DNA of 14,650 nt from Hyphomonadaceae bacterium UBA1001 (GTDB lineage: Bacteria > Pseudomonadota > Alphaproteobacteria > Caulobacterales > Aquidulcibacteraceae), in contig DBAV01000197.1 in NCBI GenBank assembly GCA_002291875.1, positions 1 to 14,650 on the forward strand, written 5' to 3'. The position numbers and the translations under genes are program-made. Of this stretch, positions 14,203-14,650 are shown in pieces. The first letter of the stretch is position 1. Each line of letters starts with the position of its first letter. The notes under the pieces were generated by a model that was not told where the DNA came from, searched no databases, and saw only the letters and a program-made list of their open reading frames with translations.

Positions 14203-14650
14203 ATGGCCACCACATTCCGGATCCTGCACGCACCCGAAGACGCGGCGCGGGCGCAGGACCTGGCGCGCGCCCTCGGCCGACAGGGCCACGAGGTGCAGGC
14301 GCCGCAGGACGTCGATGACGGGCGCGCGACCCTGGTGGCGCTGTGGTCGCAGGCGGCCGGGCCGATGATGGAGCCACGCCTGCCGGCGATGATCGAGGCG
14401 TGGGCCGAGGGGCGGCTGGTGCTGGTGGCGCTGGACGGCACGCCCCCGCCGCTGGGGCTGCGCGACGAGAGGCTGGTCCGCCTGGGCGCGGATGCCGCCG
14501 GCGCAGCCGCCGACATCAGCGAACGCGCGCGCAACAGGGCAATGCCGCAACCGGGCGCCGCCGCGCCAGCGGGCCCGGCGCCCGAGCCCCGAGCGTCCGC
14601 CATCCCTCCGCCTGCCGCCCGACGCGGCCTTGCGTGGGGCCTGGCAGCGC
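14203..14650 (+). CDS. TIR-like domain protein, N-terminal part (runs off the window)
   Basis: The gene starts at ATG 14203 with AAGGGGA upstream and is open to the window edge; 149 residues are visible. Residues 5-100 read like a TIR_2-type fold: a first strand and helix in FRILHAPEDAARAQDLARAL plus GRQGHEV, a central strand ATLVALWSQAA (42-52) matching the 'vvllSpxa' block, then EAWAEGRLVLVALDGTPPP (65-83) matching the '(E)A...g+lvPVlldg..lP' block, and RDERLVRL. The usual FISY/SR-x-D opening is replaced by ILHAPED, and the helix that normally carries the catalytic glutamate of NAD-cleaving TIRs is MMEPRLPAMIEAW, so E57 or E65 could be the equivalent or it may be lost. A Pro/Ala-rich linker (about 115-140) leads to RRGLAWGLAA, perhaps the start of a membrane segment. 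The TIR call is from pattern alone. Other divergent receiver-like folds remain possible. Confidence 0.6.
   Translation, partial: MATTFRILHAPEDAARAQDLARALGRQGHEVQAPQDVDDGRATLVALWSQAAGPMMEPRLPAMIEAWAEGRLVLVALDGTPPPLGLRDERLVRLGADAAGAAADISERARNRAMPQPGAAAPAGPAPEPRASAIPPPAARRGLAWGLAA

Overview
The window is GC-rich (about two thirds by eye) and gene-dense. Genes are tightly packed with short or overlapping junctions. The gene set (VUT-family transporter, EgtB/EgtD pair, TelA/XpaC pair, Mpl-like ligase, and above all a membrane coiled-coil protein ending in the helix-hairpin-helix/H3TH domain of COG3743) fits a chromosomal segment of an alphaproteobacterium. I cannot name the genus. I see no rRNA, tRNA, CRISPR array, transposase or phage gene.

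Layout, left to right. (1) 1-1010, plus strand: the tail of an enoyl-CoA hydratase/isomerase, then a VUT-family membrane protein. (2) 1011-2704, minus strand: an MFS transporter and a DUF2185/Imm33-like small protein joined by an ATGA overlap. (3) 2818-5075, plus strand, divergent from (2): egtB and egtD, the two core enzymes of ergothioneine synthesis, overlapping by 13 bases. (4) 5108-6934, minus strand: telA and an xpaC-like gene, a pair often found together in stress and anion-resistance loci. (5) 7077-8833, minus strand: two RNA-methyltransferase-type genes, a TrmH/SpoU family enzyme and an RlmI/K-like class I methyltransferase, joined by a second ATGA overlap.

(6) 9007-12643, plus strand, looks like a compact four-gene operon with gaps of 10, 12 and 6 bases: a 55-residue single-pass membrane protein, a membrane-anchored BON/OmpA protein predicted to bind peptidoglycan, a long membrane-anchored coiled-coil protein ending in the H3TH-type domain, and a secreted RNase T2 family protein. 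The small protein and the coiled-coil protein begin with look-alike membrane anchors. This operon is the part of the window I find least explained by known biology. (7) 12654-14051, minus strand, convergent with (6): a Mur ligase of the Mpl type whose P-loop and C-terminal active-site motifs depart from the family consensus. (8) 14203 to the window edge, plus strand, divergent from (7): the start of a protein with a degenerate TIR-like domain followed by a proline/alanine-rich linker, probably leading into a membrane segment.

Functional themes: thiol/redox protection (egtBD), stress or envelope resistance (TelA/XpaC), RNA modification, and cell-envelope work (OmpA/BON protein, coiled-coil membrane protein, Mpl-like peptidoglycan recycling ligase). 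All family calls come from reading motifs in the translated sequence; no database search was run.
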